A DNA stretch of 64,000 nt from Jaminaea rosea. Taxonomy: Eukaryota > Basidiomycota > Exobasidiomycetes > Microstromatales. The position numbers were made by a program, and so were the translations under genes. The stretch spans positions 124,001 to 188,000 of the forward strand of contig NW_020289989.1 of assembly GCF_003144245.1 (NCBI RefSeq). Reading direction: 5' to 3'. This document shows, one piece after another, positions 47,204 to 57,938 of the stretch. Under the pieces are notes generated by a model, which saw only the letters and a program-made list of their open reading frames with translations, was not told the origin of the DNA and did not search any database. Positions within the stretch are counted from its first letter, which is position 1. Each line of letters begins with the position of its first letter.

Positions 47204-47577
47204 GGTCGACGATGCATTGATTGGTGAAGAAGGGAAGACAGACAAACGTGCGCTTGACAGACGGTCGACCATCGGACCGCTCTGTCGCTAGCCGTTTGAA
47301 TTGCAGCGTTTCGTACCGCTTTCTCAGGGGCCGTAGCCGTCGGTGCTTACCGTCTCCATCATATTGCCGTGGCCCTTCGACTTAGCAACGCAGGCAAGCT
47401 GAGGCGTCATTCGAATTGATTGTGAAGAGAATGATCAACGATTCGAGACCACAATTCGAAGGGGCAGAGTCAAAGAAGAGTTTGAGAAGGGAAGGCGCGA
47501 GGCTATGTCATCTGTCCATGTATCCCTCTGCTCACGCTACGAGCAGCTGGGCCACCCGCTCGCCCCTCCTGCTCCGC
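47204..47577. other. Spacer between array members C and D
   Basis: About 370 bp with no supported gene. It is pyrimidine/purine-mixed sequence expected to carry the promoter of member C. Confidence 0.4.
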
Positions 47578-48955
47578 TCAGATGAGGAGCGTGGGTCCCA
47601 CAGCCAGCGCAACAGTGAAGAGGAGCACGTCCAGCAACATCCCCGTTTGCAAATGTCTGACGCTAGGCGCAGCCCCATTAGCCTTAGTGGCGGCCTGTGA
47701 TGTCGTGCCGTTGGTAGTGGGATCCGTAGTGGCCGGAGCATCAGTTGAGTTGAACTGGACGGTGTTGTCGGCACCATTGGTCGTACCATTGGCGCTCGAC
47801 GTAGAGCCAGGGTCAGAGCTGCCGCCCATGTCCATGCCGCCCATACCGCTGCCGGTGGTAGAAGAGCTCCCGATACCATGGCTTCCGCCTGCTGCGGCGA
47901 GGTCGTGGTCTGCTGACTGTGAGACCGTCTTGGGGAGTGGGTACTTGTCGTTGAGGAAATTGGGTCCTGGGCGTGCGTGGGCGAGCAGGAAGTCAGACTC
48001 GGCATGCCAACCCAATGTAGCTATACCGCCACCACTCACCGCAAAGATCGTTGGCCGTCTTGACAAAGTCATTCTTGACCTTGCTGTTCTTCACGTCCCT
48101 GACCAATGAATACTCTGCCTTCAAGCAGTCATTGCAGAAGGCAGCCAGCTGGACGTGACGATCCTGGTCTGACTCAGGTTTGCGCAGTACCTTCGCCAAA
48201 AGTCCCTGGTCGCCCTTGAAGAGGAGATTCATGGTGGGCAGGTCAAATGTGACGCCCTTCGTCCTCTCTACGCCATCCAAGAGTTGGGCAAAGCAGAGCG
48301 GATGGCCATTGATTGAGCTGTCGGCTTTCTCGAAAGCGGTGTTGTTGGTGAGACAGCCTGCGGTGCGGATAGCGGTGTAGGAGGACATGCCTGACACGAG
48401 GAAGCCTGCGGGTGACTTCTCCTTGTTGAGGTCCTGCTGAGTGCACGAGGTGCTGAGGGCGTGCAGGTTGATCTGGATGGATTGCTGCGAGCAGGCGGGG
48501 CGACCGCAGAGGGCCTGCGAACGTGAAAGAGAAGAAGAGTTAGAGCGAGGCGTAGATGAACAGAGCAGTGCAGCCAACTCACGTCGACCGAAAAGATGGC
48601 AGCATTCTGGAGTAGGCTCTGGTTCTGACGGTTGTCGAAGAAGCTGCAGGATGGACGGAAGATGTATGGTGAGCGCGAGCTGCGAAGCCGACTCGCTAGC
48701 TTCTCGAGCTCACAGATGCGTGAAGTTCCTCTGTCCGCTGAAGTTGAGGCAGCGGTCAAGCTCTTTGTCTGCGTAGACGCCTTTGAGTGCGCTGGCACAC
48801 TTGGGCGACAAGGCGGCCAGAGAAGCCTCGTAACTGGTCGCAGCTGGGTTCCACGACTGGCTCGCAACAGCACTCATGGCCAAAGGAGCAACGATGGCAG
48901 CGAAGGCCATGAATGTGCTGACTGCAGCCCAAGGCGAGTCGGTGCGTGACTGCAT
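47578..48955 (-). CDS. Secreted DUF7729-like protein, array member D, probably GPI-anchored
   Basis: Four exons (48714-48955, 48583-48643, 48040-48514, 47578-47966) give 388 residues. A signal peptide (FMAFAAIVAPLAMSAVA) precedes KCASALKGVYADKELDRC. A 61-nt exon encodes FFDNRQNQSLLQNAAIFSVD and joins ALCGRPACSQQSI, followed by STSC, TAGCLTNN, GHPLCFAQLLDGVERTKG, AAFCNDCLKAEYSLVRDV and the split NDLCG-GPNFLNDKYP. A Gly/Ser/Thr/Asn-rich linker and the hydrophobic end DVLLFTVALAVGPTLLI complete the GPI-protein layout. All ten framework cysteines are present. It has two introns that members A and B lack; the intron before ALC matches theirs in position. Confidence 0.75.
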
Positions 48956-49572
48956 CTTTGCTGCTTTGGTGCTATTGCGTCGTTGCTGCGTCTGCGAGCG
49001 GTACGTGGTAGCGAGAATGGCCTGTTGGCACGGTCGTTGGGTCGATGTTGAAGGTTAGGAAGCAAGAGAGCAAATCGTGCTCTCTTTGCGATGACTTCAT
49101 CTCGGCGGCGAATGTGCTCTTTGCCTCGATTGCCCTGTTGACCTTCGGCTCGTGGTGGATGCAATGAAGAGCCGCACATGAGCACGCGTCGTTGAAGCCG
49201 CTGACAGTGGCGCCATGCGTTGTGCACGGGCCGCGGTGCGGTGACGGGCCGTCTTCCGTGCCAGTGATGGGCAAGAAACGATGATGCAGTGCCGTTCGAC
49301 CTTCAATCTGACGCAAGGCAAGTAGCACGGCAGTAGTACCATGGACGAGGAGCAAGGGCAACAGTCAGCGAGTGGAGCTGTGTGGTACAATTGTATTTAC
49401 ATATCCGATCCGCCGTAGAGGGTAATGGAGGGAGCAGCAGGGAGAAAAGCGGTCATTATGATACAGATGTCGGATCTTGCGACGCAATTTCGACGATAAT
49501 CGAGGGTGGACAGTCGAATGAAGATGAAACAGCGCATGCCTTCACCGGCTGCTTGCTCGCGCTGGGCGCGCG
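48956..49572. other. Upstream region of array member D and downstream region of the fusion gene
   Basis: About 620 bp without a supported gene. It should hold the promoter of member D and the 3' UTR of the minus-strand gene at 49573. Confidence 0.45.
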
Positions 49573-52500
49573 CTACGTCCTGCCTTCCTCAGGCATCACG
49601 AAAGTCCCATTCGGGTACGCGACGGCCGCCCTCGTAAAGTCGCCCGGGCTTCCATCCGTGGTGTACGCCAGGCGGAGGTAGTGAGGCAAGGCCGCCACCG
49701 TAGCGTTGACGTTCGCGGCAGCGCTGCCACCAGGGAAGAAGGTCGCATTGCTCGCAGACGCATCCCCCACGAAGAAGCCCGCAATTTCTGCAAGATCGAA
49801 GTAGTTTTGCCCCGTCGCAGAAAGACGGAGGACATCGTCCACCATGAGATCGAACCCGTCGTAACTTTCGTTGGTCGGCAAGGGCTGCCAGTAGACGCGG
49901 CTTGCATTAGCGGGGGAGGAGGCATTGAGGCTGAGTAGGCCCGTGAAGTTGGCCGAGGCATTTAAGAAGGTGGGGATTCCGCCGCTATTGGAGACCGAGT
50001 CGCCTTGAATCACGGACTCGTCCTGGATAATCCCGTCGAAGCCCCAGCGGCCGACACCGTTGAGGAACATGCCAAGAAGGAAGGCGGACTGTGGGTGAGC
50101 GCAATGGGGCAGAAGAGGGTCAGTGACGGAGAGAAATCCAAGGCCGCTCGGCAGACTCACATAGATCAGGCTGAGCCTAGTCTCGAAAGCGGTGAATGGC
50201 AGCAGCACCAAAGCAATGATGTAGTGATGCAATCTCAGCCCCGTCTCGGGAACAGCGACCAGTAAACCGATGAGCACTCCACCTACCGCCGCAAGTGTGA
50301 GGTACTTGGGTAGGTAGCCCGTCTTGCGAATCACCCGCACCTGATTGACGGCAATGATGATGACCACCACGATGATGATGATCAGCGCTGTGAGAGCGCC
50401 GGGTTGCTGAGCGATATCGCTTGCCACCAACCTCTGCAGGGGCAGGTCCGCGAACACCACATTGAGCAGAACCCCCAGCCAGAAGAAGCCCAGCGTCCAT
50501 ATCGTGCGCTCAATCGGCAAGCGCGCAAATGCCGGCCAGACGAATCGGAACACCAGCCTCCAAAGGGCGTACCCCACGAACAAGGTAGGCAGGAAATCTC
50601 CCATTGGATCTCCAGGTGCAGGTGGGTAATCGCGAGGCTCGCTGGCATAATTGATGTGCCAGAAGCCCATGCTGATCAGCGTCCAAAGCCAAACGATCGG
50701 TCGCGGTTGGAGGACGAAGCCGACGAGAGAAGAGAAGACACTGTCGAGGATGTAGACGTCATTGCGGCGGTCTGTGCACTTTGAGGTGCGCGAGCCCTGC
50801 TGGAAGAAGTAGGAGACCTACATGCGCGGGGACAAGAGAGTGAATGGGGTGAGCGATTGAGTAAGATGCGGTCGCGTGTCGGACGACTCACTGGGAACGT
50901 CGAGTTGAAGTCCTCGCTCTTCAATCCGTTGGCGTCTTTCCCTACAAAGCCTGCGTAGCTCCCTGACAGCCACAACTGTCCACATCCACCAGTTCGATCA
51001 TCAATGATCCCGGCATGCACCGCCGCAGGGCAGACCCACGAGTCGCCTCGATACACGCCTCGTTCCTGGTCTCCTCCACCCACAATCAAGGGGGTGAAGT
51101 TGGGAAGCTCAGTTCCGACAGCTCGTGCCGCTCCCAAGACCGTTCCTGAGCAACCGCTGGGACAGCGAAAGGCAACGCTCGTGTTTTGACTGAATGGGCG
51201 GCAACTCTCGCCATCCACGCCGCAGCGTTCGTTCTGCGCCCAGTAGGTCGTAGTACAGCCGTAAAAGCTTGGTGTGACTTCGCTGCCGCTAGAGGCGGAG
51301 ACGACGGACGAGTCGGACCAGATGGATTTGACGAGGAAGGAAAAGCCGAGAAGCCATGCCACGTAGACGAGGAAGAGAAGCAGCCAATGCAAACGATTGG
51401 TGCGATACTCCCGCACAAGGTAGTGCTGCCAATGAGTGGTGGGGTGAGGGCGACGCGGGCCCGGCAGCCGGTCTTGATCTTGGCAACTCGCATGACCTTC
51501 AGCAGCGCTCCCGCCCATCTCTTCCAGCCGGAACGCCTCGCCGCTCATCCCTCTTCGCAGCCACGCAGGGCGCCTCCTTGCTGCTGCTGCTCGCCACCTG
51601 GCCGGCGTACTCCTCTTCTTAGGTTCCTCCGGCTCATCATCGTCCTCCTCATCAGAGGGTAGTTCCACACCCCCAGTCTCACGCCAAGCAACATGATCCG
51701 TCAAGCGCAGCCACGACTCCTCGATTCCCGCAAAGGGCCACCAGGGGTAGTGACGTATCGTGAGGACGTGGGCTGGGTGCGGTCCAGCAAACCAGCGCAG
51801 GGCGCGATGCAGGCGAGTGCGAGGTGGGCGAGTCGTTGATGACCGAGGCTGGGAGTTAGCCGAGTAGGTCGCGGCAGGGCCGTCCTCTTCGTCACGACCC
51901 AGCCCTCTTTCCAGCTCATGCGTCATCTGGATCTGATCCTGATCACCGGTCTCGTCGCTAATGACAAACTTTCCCTTGCTGACGCTACGCGAGGAGTATG
52001 AGGAAAGCATTGCTGGCCTAGGAGGGTCGACGGCTGTTGTCGTGCCGCTTGACCCTTCCGCTGTGCCCGAGGCAGAAGCGTCCCTTGAGGATGACGAAGA
52101 AGATCCCTGCGCGGCCTGCATGTCGTCGACGGTCGACCAAGCTGCCTCAGATGAGGTCGGGATGGCGGGGAGATTTGAATAGGCTACAACATCGTCGGCG
52201 GTGCGAATCGAATGCGAGTCGAAATTGAAATCCGGATCCAGAGAGTAAGGTGCCAGGTCATTGCATTGCTGGGCAGTAGATGCCGAAGAAGCAAACGTAA
52301 TAGTCGCACCCTTGAGGTCGTACATATAATTAGGTAAGGCGTTGGCGGTCTTGGCCTGAGCTGTTGAGCCGTCCATGCCGGTGCCGTGGACCGCAGACGA
52401 AGCGGAAGGCGTCTCTGCCCTCATCCTCTCTGCCAGACTCCTTGGATGCGTGACCCAAATGAGAGCCTTCCCTTCCTCCTCCCCAGCCGATTTTGCATCT

Positions 52501-54740
52501 CTCGCCGCACCAGCCACACCCGGCGTGCGTCTCCTCCTTCCACCCTCCCTGACCAGCCATCTGACGCTCAGCATATTCGTAGTCAGCGTCGTCCATCCTT
52601 TCTCGAATCCCATCAGCAAAGTGCTGAGTGTGTGCTGCGTCTGTCTTGGATTGCCAGAGAGCTGCATGGAGCGCCTCGCTTTCGCTGGATGGATGAAGTG
52701 TGGTTTGGACGCGGCGGGGACAGAGGGATTCTCATGCAAGGCGAGGTCTTCAAGACCGGCGAGGAGGGTACTGCGAAGGATGCTGGCGAAGTTCTGCCCT
52801 TCCTTGGTGCCGCACGACGCGGCTGGGGAAGTCGCGACGACTGAGCGCCAATCAAAGTCTACAACCTCTACCGGTAGAGACACGGCTTGCCGCACACGCA
52901 GGTCATGCTCGTAGCGCGATCCTTCCCAGAATTCTGCAGAGGAGGAGGCAGAGTCGAAAAGGCATCGTGCCCGAGCCTGCTCCCTCGGCCCTCCAACGAG
53001 GCGCATAATTTCGTCGAACTTGACACGCGCTTCACGGGTGCAGAGCAGGTGGAGCTGACCGTCTGCTCCCGTCGAAGAAGAGGATGAGAGATCCGCAGCT
53101 GCGTCTGCGAGATAGCCCATGAAGTCGCAGCCTGCAGTGCATTCCAGACCGAGTTGAGCAGCAAGGGCACGATTGTGGAGGAGCTTGCCTTGGTCGTCTT
53201 CATTGCCCTGATTCTCCTCTGCGCTGTCCTCGTGACCCTCAGCAGCAGCTTGCTTAGCCTCCATCGCCTCCTTGGCCTTCGCATTTGCCCGATCCTGCGC
53301 AGCAATGCTCTTGAGGCCGCCCTTTTTAAAGAGGCTCTGCAAGTCGAGCTTCGTACCCTCTCCCGCTTGGGGCAGCTTCATGTGCGTGATATCGCTGACC
53401 AGGGCTACGAGCGCCGAGACGTCCACGTTGACCTTCTGCGTCATGCGAAGCGGTTTGAGGCTCGAAGCCCTGCTGACCGGAGAAGGCAAGGCGGGCAAAG
53501 CAAGCATTGTAGGATCAAAGTCGTGTGCGCTGACCGGCAGGTGGAAGGGAGAGGAAGAGGCCGCCCATGTAGTGAGAGCGGTAGGAAGAATCTTCCCTCG
53601 TGGTGCGGTCAACTGCTGTCCTGGATCAGCAGCGGAGGAAAGGTGTACTCCTGGCAGCCTCGCGCAAAGATTGGAGAGGCACTGCAATCTGCGGTTGAAG
53701 CGCTCCTCTTCTGTTGAGGAAGTGAGGTAGTCCATGCTCAGGTACAGCGAGTCTTCGTTCGGAGGAGGAACGGGGAGGCGAGTGAGGACAACGTGGATTT
53801 GGATGGTGTCCTCTTCGCTGCTGCTGGAGTCGGGCGAGGGAGGGGGAGCTGCTGCCCGACAGGCTAGAAGTTCCTCAATCGTTCGCACAATGGAGCAGTT
53901 TGCCGTAGCCACGTCCAACTGCGCAAAGAGATGACCGCATGATGCAAGACGCTTGGCGCGACCTTCGCTCAGCCCCGAGCTGGCCAGGCCGGCATCATCA
54001 CCTTCGCTGCCTTCTTCGTCGCTAGAATCCATCGCCCCTGCGCCCAGCTCGCTCTCCGCGACTCTCAGCTCGGCGAGCAGGCTGTTCTTCTTGATCGTGA
54101 GCAGACGAGTCCAGCTGCGCCCTCCATCAGCCACAATATCGACTTTACCCATCTTCGCTCCCTTGCCCTTTGCCATCTTCGCCTTGGAGATGCGTCCTGC
54201 ACCAGGCTTCCTGCGGCGCTGCCTCGCAGCCATGACCGCCGGATCCTGTCCTTCTGGCGGCACCACAATGGAGGCATTTAGCTCCGTGACAGGGCCCCTC
54301 GTCAGAGAGACAAGCAGCACCTGCTCCCAAAAGCTGCATAAGCTCGGCGCATTAGTCGTTGCCGGGCATGGTGCATCCTGTCCCTCTGGACTCTCCTCCG
54401 CAATTCGAGCTAGATGATCCACCTCTCTCGCGACGGCAGTCCTGAAACTACGGAGGCCCTGGACAGCCTCGATATTACTTCGGACGCCTGAGCGGAACTC
54501 TGCCCAGGCTTCACCCTCTACTGGTACGCGGGCGTGGCTGACATCGGAGAGGGTGGGCTGTATTGCTGATCCGGTGGAGGGTGCGAAGCCTAGTGAGGGG
54601 ATGCCGGTGTAGGTCGAGGAGGAGAGGGAGGACCATTCTTGGCGAGCATCTGTGAGTTGTTGGAGAGAGATGAGGACGGCGCGCAGAGCTAGATGGGTTG
54701 CCCAGATTGGTGGAGTGGGAGCACCAGACGGAGCAGCCAT
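49573..54740 (-). CDS. DUF1308 (C7orf25-like) and LCCL-domain membrane protein fused in one reading frame
   Basis: Exons 50892-54740, 50161-50817 and 49573-50088 give 1,673 residues. Residues about 1-780 resemble DUF1308/UPF0415 proteins (animal C7orf25): VNVDVSALVALVSDITH near 437, a CTAGCDFMGYL segment, FEKGWTTLTTNMLSVRWLV and LIWVTHPRSLAERM near 760. A disordered linker follows. From about 1,030 it reads as a fungal LCCL-domain membrane protein: HPAHVLTIRHYPWWPFAG, a first membrane span (LLLFLVYVAWLLGFSFLV), an extracellular Cys-rich LCCL domain (RGDSWVCPAAVHAGIIDD, GFVGKDANGLKSEDF), then, after splicing, about eight spans including FWHINYASEPRDYPPAPGDP and FLLGMFLNGVGRWGFDG. The 3.85-kb first exon has no stop. 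Fusion or two genes read as one cannot be settled from sequence alone. Confidence 0.7.
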
Positions 54741-55260
54741 CTTGGGCGTAGAAGCCGCGACGAGGGAGAAGGAGGGGATGATGAGTGCGAGATGCAACTC
54801 CGGTTGGGTGCAGATCTAGATGATGAGGATTTTGTAAAAGATGAGGAGCAAGGCGAGGCCCAACCGCCCTGATGGTGGTGAGACTAAAGTAAGCCAATCC
54901 AAGCCAAGCCCAGTCGCCGCTTCGGCGCCCACCTTCCCGTTCGACCCGCACGCAACTCTCCCAATCGACGCCAGTCCGCCGCCCGGCGCCTCGGCGGCGG
55001 GGCGCAGTCTCAACGTCCGTCCTCGCTCTTTCCCTTACCCGCCCACAGCCCGCGGCATCACCTCCTACACGAAGCTGGGTTACAATGAGATCACGATAGC
55101 AATGTCCAAATAAAGATGGCATTTGACGACGACCCAAAAGAATAGATGGCAGTCACGGCTCGAATTGCCCCTCTGTGGTATCTGTTTGGGCACCAAGCCC
55201 ATTCTGCCCGCCCTCGCAGCTTCCTCTCTTACGTCTAATCTAATCGCCTCGCCGCCTACA
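54741..55260. other. Upstream region of the DUF1308-LCCL gene and downstream region of the PalI-like gene
   Basis: About 520 bp, with no gene I can support. Frames up to about 200 codons on the minus strand here are Arg/Pro-rich continuations without domains. Confidence 0.45.
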
Positions 55261-56296
55261 CTACGAGCGATTGAAAGCATCCATGACCCTCTGCCTGCTC
55301 GACAGCGGGATGCTGTTCTTGTTGTCCTCGTCAACGGCCGCACCGTTGCTGGCGTCCCTCTGGCCGTAACCGTCGGCCGCCTTGTTCTTCCTGGCAAACG
55401 GTCTCCTAGCCTTCGCAAGCAAGCCAGAGCTTCCTCCGCCGTACTCGTAGCTGCTCGCAGAAGTGGCACCAGACTTCTCGCGCTTCCAGCCGCACAGGAC
55501 GGTGACTGCCGAAAATAGGAGCAGAGGCAGTGAGACGAGGGTCAGGTAGAAACCGGGGCCGGGCATGACCGAGGCATCGTCATCGAGCTGGTGAATCCTG
55601 TGCTTGAAGTAGACAAAGAAGGCGACTACGCGCGGGAAAAGGGCAGAAGAGGAAGGCAGTTTGAGTCTCCTGAGCCAACAATCTGGCTTACCCAAAGCGC
55701 ACGACGCACTCACTCTGAATCGCAAACGCAATGAGCGTCATCAACAGCGTCAGTAGCAACCACAGGGCGGCGACGAGCTGCACAATCAAGTGCGGGAAAA
55801 CGCTGAGGACCAGGCCGATGAAGGTGAAGACGAAAGCCACGACGGCTACGACGAGACCGCGAGTCCACGAGTAGCCGATCTCACGCTGGCCATATGCTGC
55901 GTTGTTGGTGTCGTTCTGAGGTGTCGCGAAGGTTGCGTTCCACCTGGTGTAGAGTGTCAAATAGAGCAGTGTTTGTTGTCAGCTACCGGAATCAGATCGG
56001 GCTACCAGGAGAGCCCAAACTTACTGATGGTTATTCTCAGTGCAGTACGCAAATGTCGAGTCGCCCTGGCCCTTGGTGCAGTATCCCCAAAGCCCTGCCC
56101 TGATCCCGGTAACGTTGCGCTGCGCATTAGGCCCGTTTCCAGTCACATCGCGCAGGTTGGTGTTGGTCGCCTCGGTGATGTAGAATACAGACGAATTGTT
56201 GCCCGCCAGAGGGGTGGAGATGGTGACGAGGAGGAGTAGGACGAGGACGATGAAGGTTACGATTACACTGGGAATGAAGGTGGCTTTGCGACCCAT
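55261..56296 (-). CDS. PalI/SUR7-family four-span membrane protein
   Basis: Three exons (56025-56296, 55714-55943, 55261-55625) give 288 residues. Layout: a first span after a short N-terminus (VIVTFIVLVLLLLVTISTPL), an extracellular loop with two Cys (GLWGYCTKGQGDSTFAYC), then RGLVVAVVAFVFTFIGLVLS, a third span running across the second junction (LLLTLLMTLIAFAIQ-IAFFV) and a fourth (FYLTLVSLPLLLFSAVTVLC), followed by a cytosolic tail. The claudin-like layout fits the SUR7/PalI family, whose members work in eisosomes/cortex organisation or in ambient-pH (Rim/Pal) signalling. The donor for intron 2 is GTGAGT at 55713, chosen because only it joins the third span in frame. The closest subfamily cannot be fixed by eye. 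Confidence 0.8.
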
Positions 56297-56996
56297 GATG
56301 GGCGATGCTCAAGGGCTTGGTTAGGAGGTGTGGATTGGATGAGGTGGTAAGGAAGACAAGGAGGAGTTGTGGTGAGGACCTGAGTTGCAGCCACGAGTTG
56401 CGGCCAAAATAACAGAGCGAGTCGATCCGTCGAAGAGACGACGTCGGAGTCTCGCCCTCGGCTGTGCACCTCGCGCGTGCGCTGGGGTCCGTCGTCCTCC
56501 TTTGATGCAGAGAAGCACTTGATGCTTGCTTAGTTGCGTCACGATGGCGCTCTCGCTAGCTTGACTGGCTTGGCTTGTGGCTACGGTGATGAAGAGACGT
56601 AGGTAGGCAAGGATACCATTGGCCGATCGTCGATGTGGCAGCGTTGTCAAGATCGATTGCCACCGAGTGATCAGGCGGTGAGGCGGCAACCATTGCGGCC
56701 CGCTTTCATCGCTGCCTTGCTGCCGCCAGCCGATGCCTGCCCGCCCTCTGCTGATGGCGAATTGCTTGCTGACAGCAGGAGCCCTACAGGGCCAGCGAAA
56801 TCGTCAGGGACGAAGAAGGGAGATCCGGACCTTCAGACTCTCACGAGTGCGAAAGCTCCCTACACTTCTCGCCGCCTTGGTACCTGACAACGCTGCTACT
56901 GCTCGACCCATCAAGATTTCCTCCTCCTCACTCTGAGCTCTCGTGTGACCTGACCATATCTATCCACCTGCTCGCGCTCCCGACTGCTTCCTCTAC
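56297..56996. promoter_or_regulatory. Divergent promoter region
   Basis: About 700 bp lie between the PalI-like gene (minus) and the small plus-strand gene at 56997. No supported frame or repeat is seen. The last 60 bp form a pyrimidine-rich leader. Confidence 0.45.
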
Positions 56997-57938
56997 ATGT
57001 ACCGACCCTCGCTGCTGCGGCGCGAATCATCTCCATCACCTCCCCGTCCTCATACTCCTACTTGCTACGCGGCCCCTTTTGGTCCCCCTCCCCCTCCTCC
57101 AGGTCCCACCTCTCCGTCACCCGCTCCACAGCCACCAAAGTTTCAGGGTCTCTACCGACATCGCAAGCCTGACTTCGACGCTCCTCCAGTGCGTCGAGTC
57201 TTCACAAGCTCGAGGCTCGAAGGGGTGCCTCTTCGGCGAAGTAAGAGCAAGAAGGAGGGCAAGGAAGCTGCAAATGACCAGACACCCTTGCTGTCCAATG
57301 AGAGGCCGAAAAGCAGGACGAGCAGAGGGAGATGGGAGTGGCACGAGCTCGATCATGACGAGGCTCAAGTGATGCTTGCTCCGAGGCAGTGGGGGCTAAA
57401 GGAGCTGGGTGGACCGACGTCGATGCCTGATGGACAGAGCACGGCAAGGGCGGCGATTGATGGGTATGGGACTACCGAGCGTCCCGCAGCCGCTGCAGAT
57501 GCCCCTCTAGATACTCTCGACAACTTGGCTGGCAACGCCAGGACGAGCGCGGCCAGCAAGCTCAAGCGCTGGTCCTTCTGGGTGAGCAACAAGGCAGCAA
57601 GCGTCGGATCGAGCGTCCTCGCTCAGCGTGCAAGCCCGGACAAGACGAATAGGCTCCCTGAGCGGAGGTCTGAGGTAGACCCGCACCAGCCAGAGTCACC
57701 AGCTAATCCATTTGTGGATCCATTCGCTGATGATGCAGAGGACGTCGGAAATGCAGAGGGAAAGGGATACGATGCAGGCTCGAATTGGGGCTGGATGTGG
57801 CTTCCTCGCGAAAAGAGGTGGAGTCGAAGAGACGAGGGTGAGAGTCAAGTCCTCGACGACGGTGTCGCACAACATCGCGTAGGAGTGCAGGGCTTCGAAG
57901 CTCGTGATGGGAGTGGGGCTGGCCCTTACTTCCGTTGA
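56997..57938 (+). CDS. Hypothetical Pro-rich protein, 313 residues
   Basis: A single exon. The first about 50 residues are Pro/Ser-rich with a run of six prolines (GPPPPPPGP), a possible SH3/WW or profilin ligand. Then comes KFQGLYRHRKPDFDAPPVRR, a basic patch (RRSKSKKEGKE), RGRWEWHELDHDEAQVML, and a Trp-containing segment KLKRWSFWVSNKAASVG. The end holds NPFVDPFADD, which contains NPF and DPF motifs typical of EH-domain and AP2-ear binding, and WGWMWLPREKRWSRRDEG. I recognise no family. The NPF/DPF pair hints at endocytic adaptors, which is inference. Codon use and length look like a real gene. Confidence 0.6.
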   Translation: MYRPSLLRRESSPSPPRPHTPTCYAAPFGPPPPPPGPTSPSPAPQPPKFQGLYRHRKPDFDAPPVRRVFTSSRLEGVPLRRSKSKKEGKEAANDQTPLLSNERPKSRTSRGRWEWHELDHDEAQVMLAPRQWGLKELGGPTSMPDGQSTARAAIDGYGTTERPAAAADAPLDTLDNLAGNARTSAASKLKRWSFWVSNKAASVGSSVLAQRASPDKTNRLPERRSEVDPHQPESPANPFVDPFADDAEDVGNAEGKGYDAGSNWGWMWLPREKRWSRRDEGESQVLDDGVAQHRVGVQGFEARDGSGAGPYFR

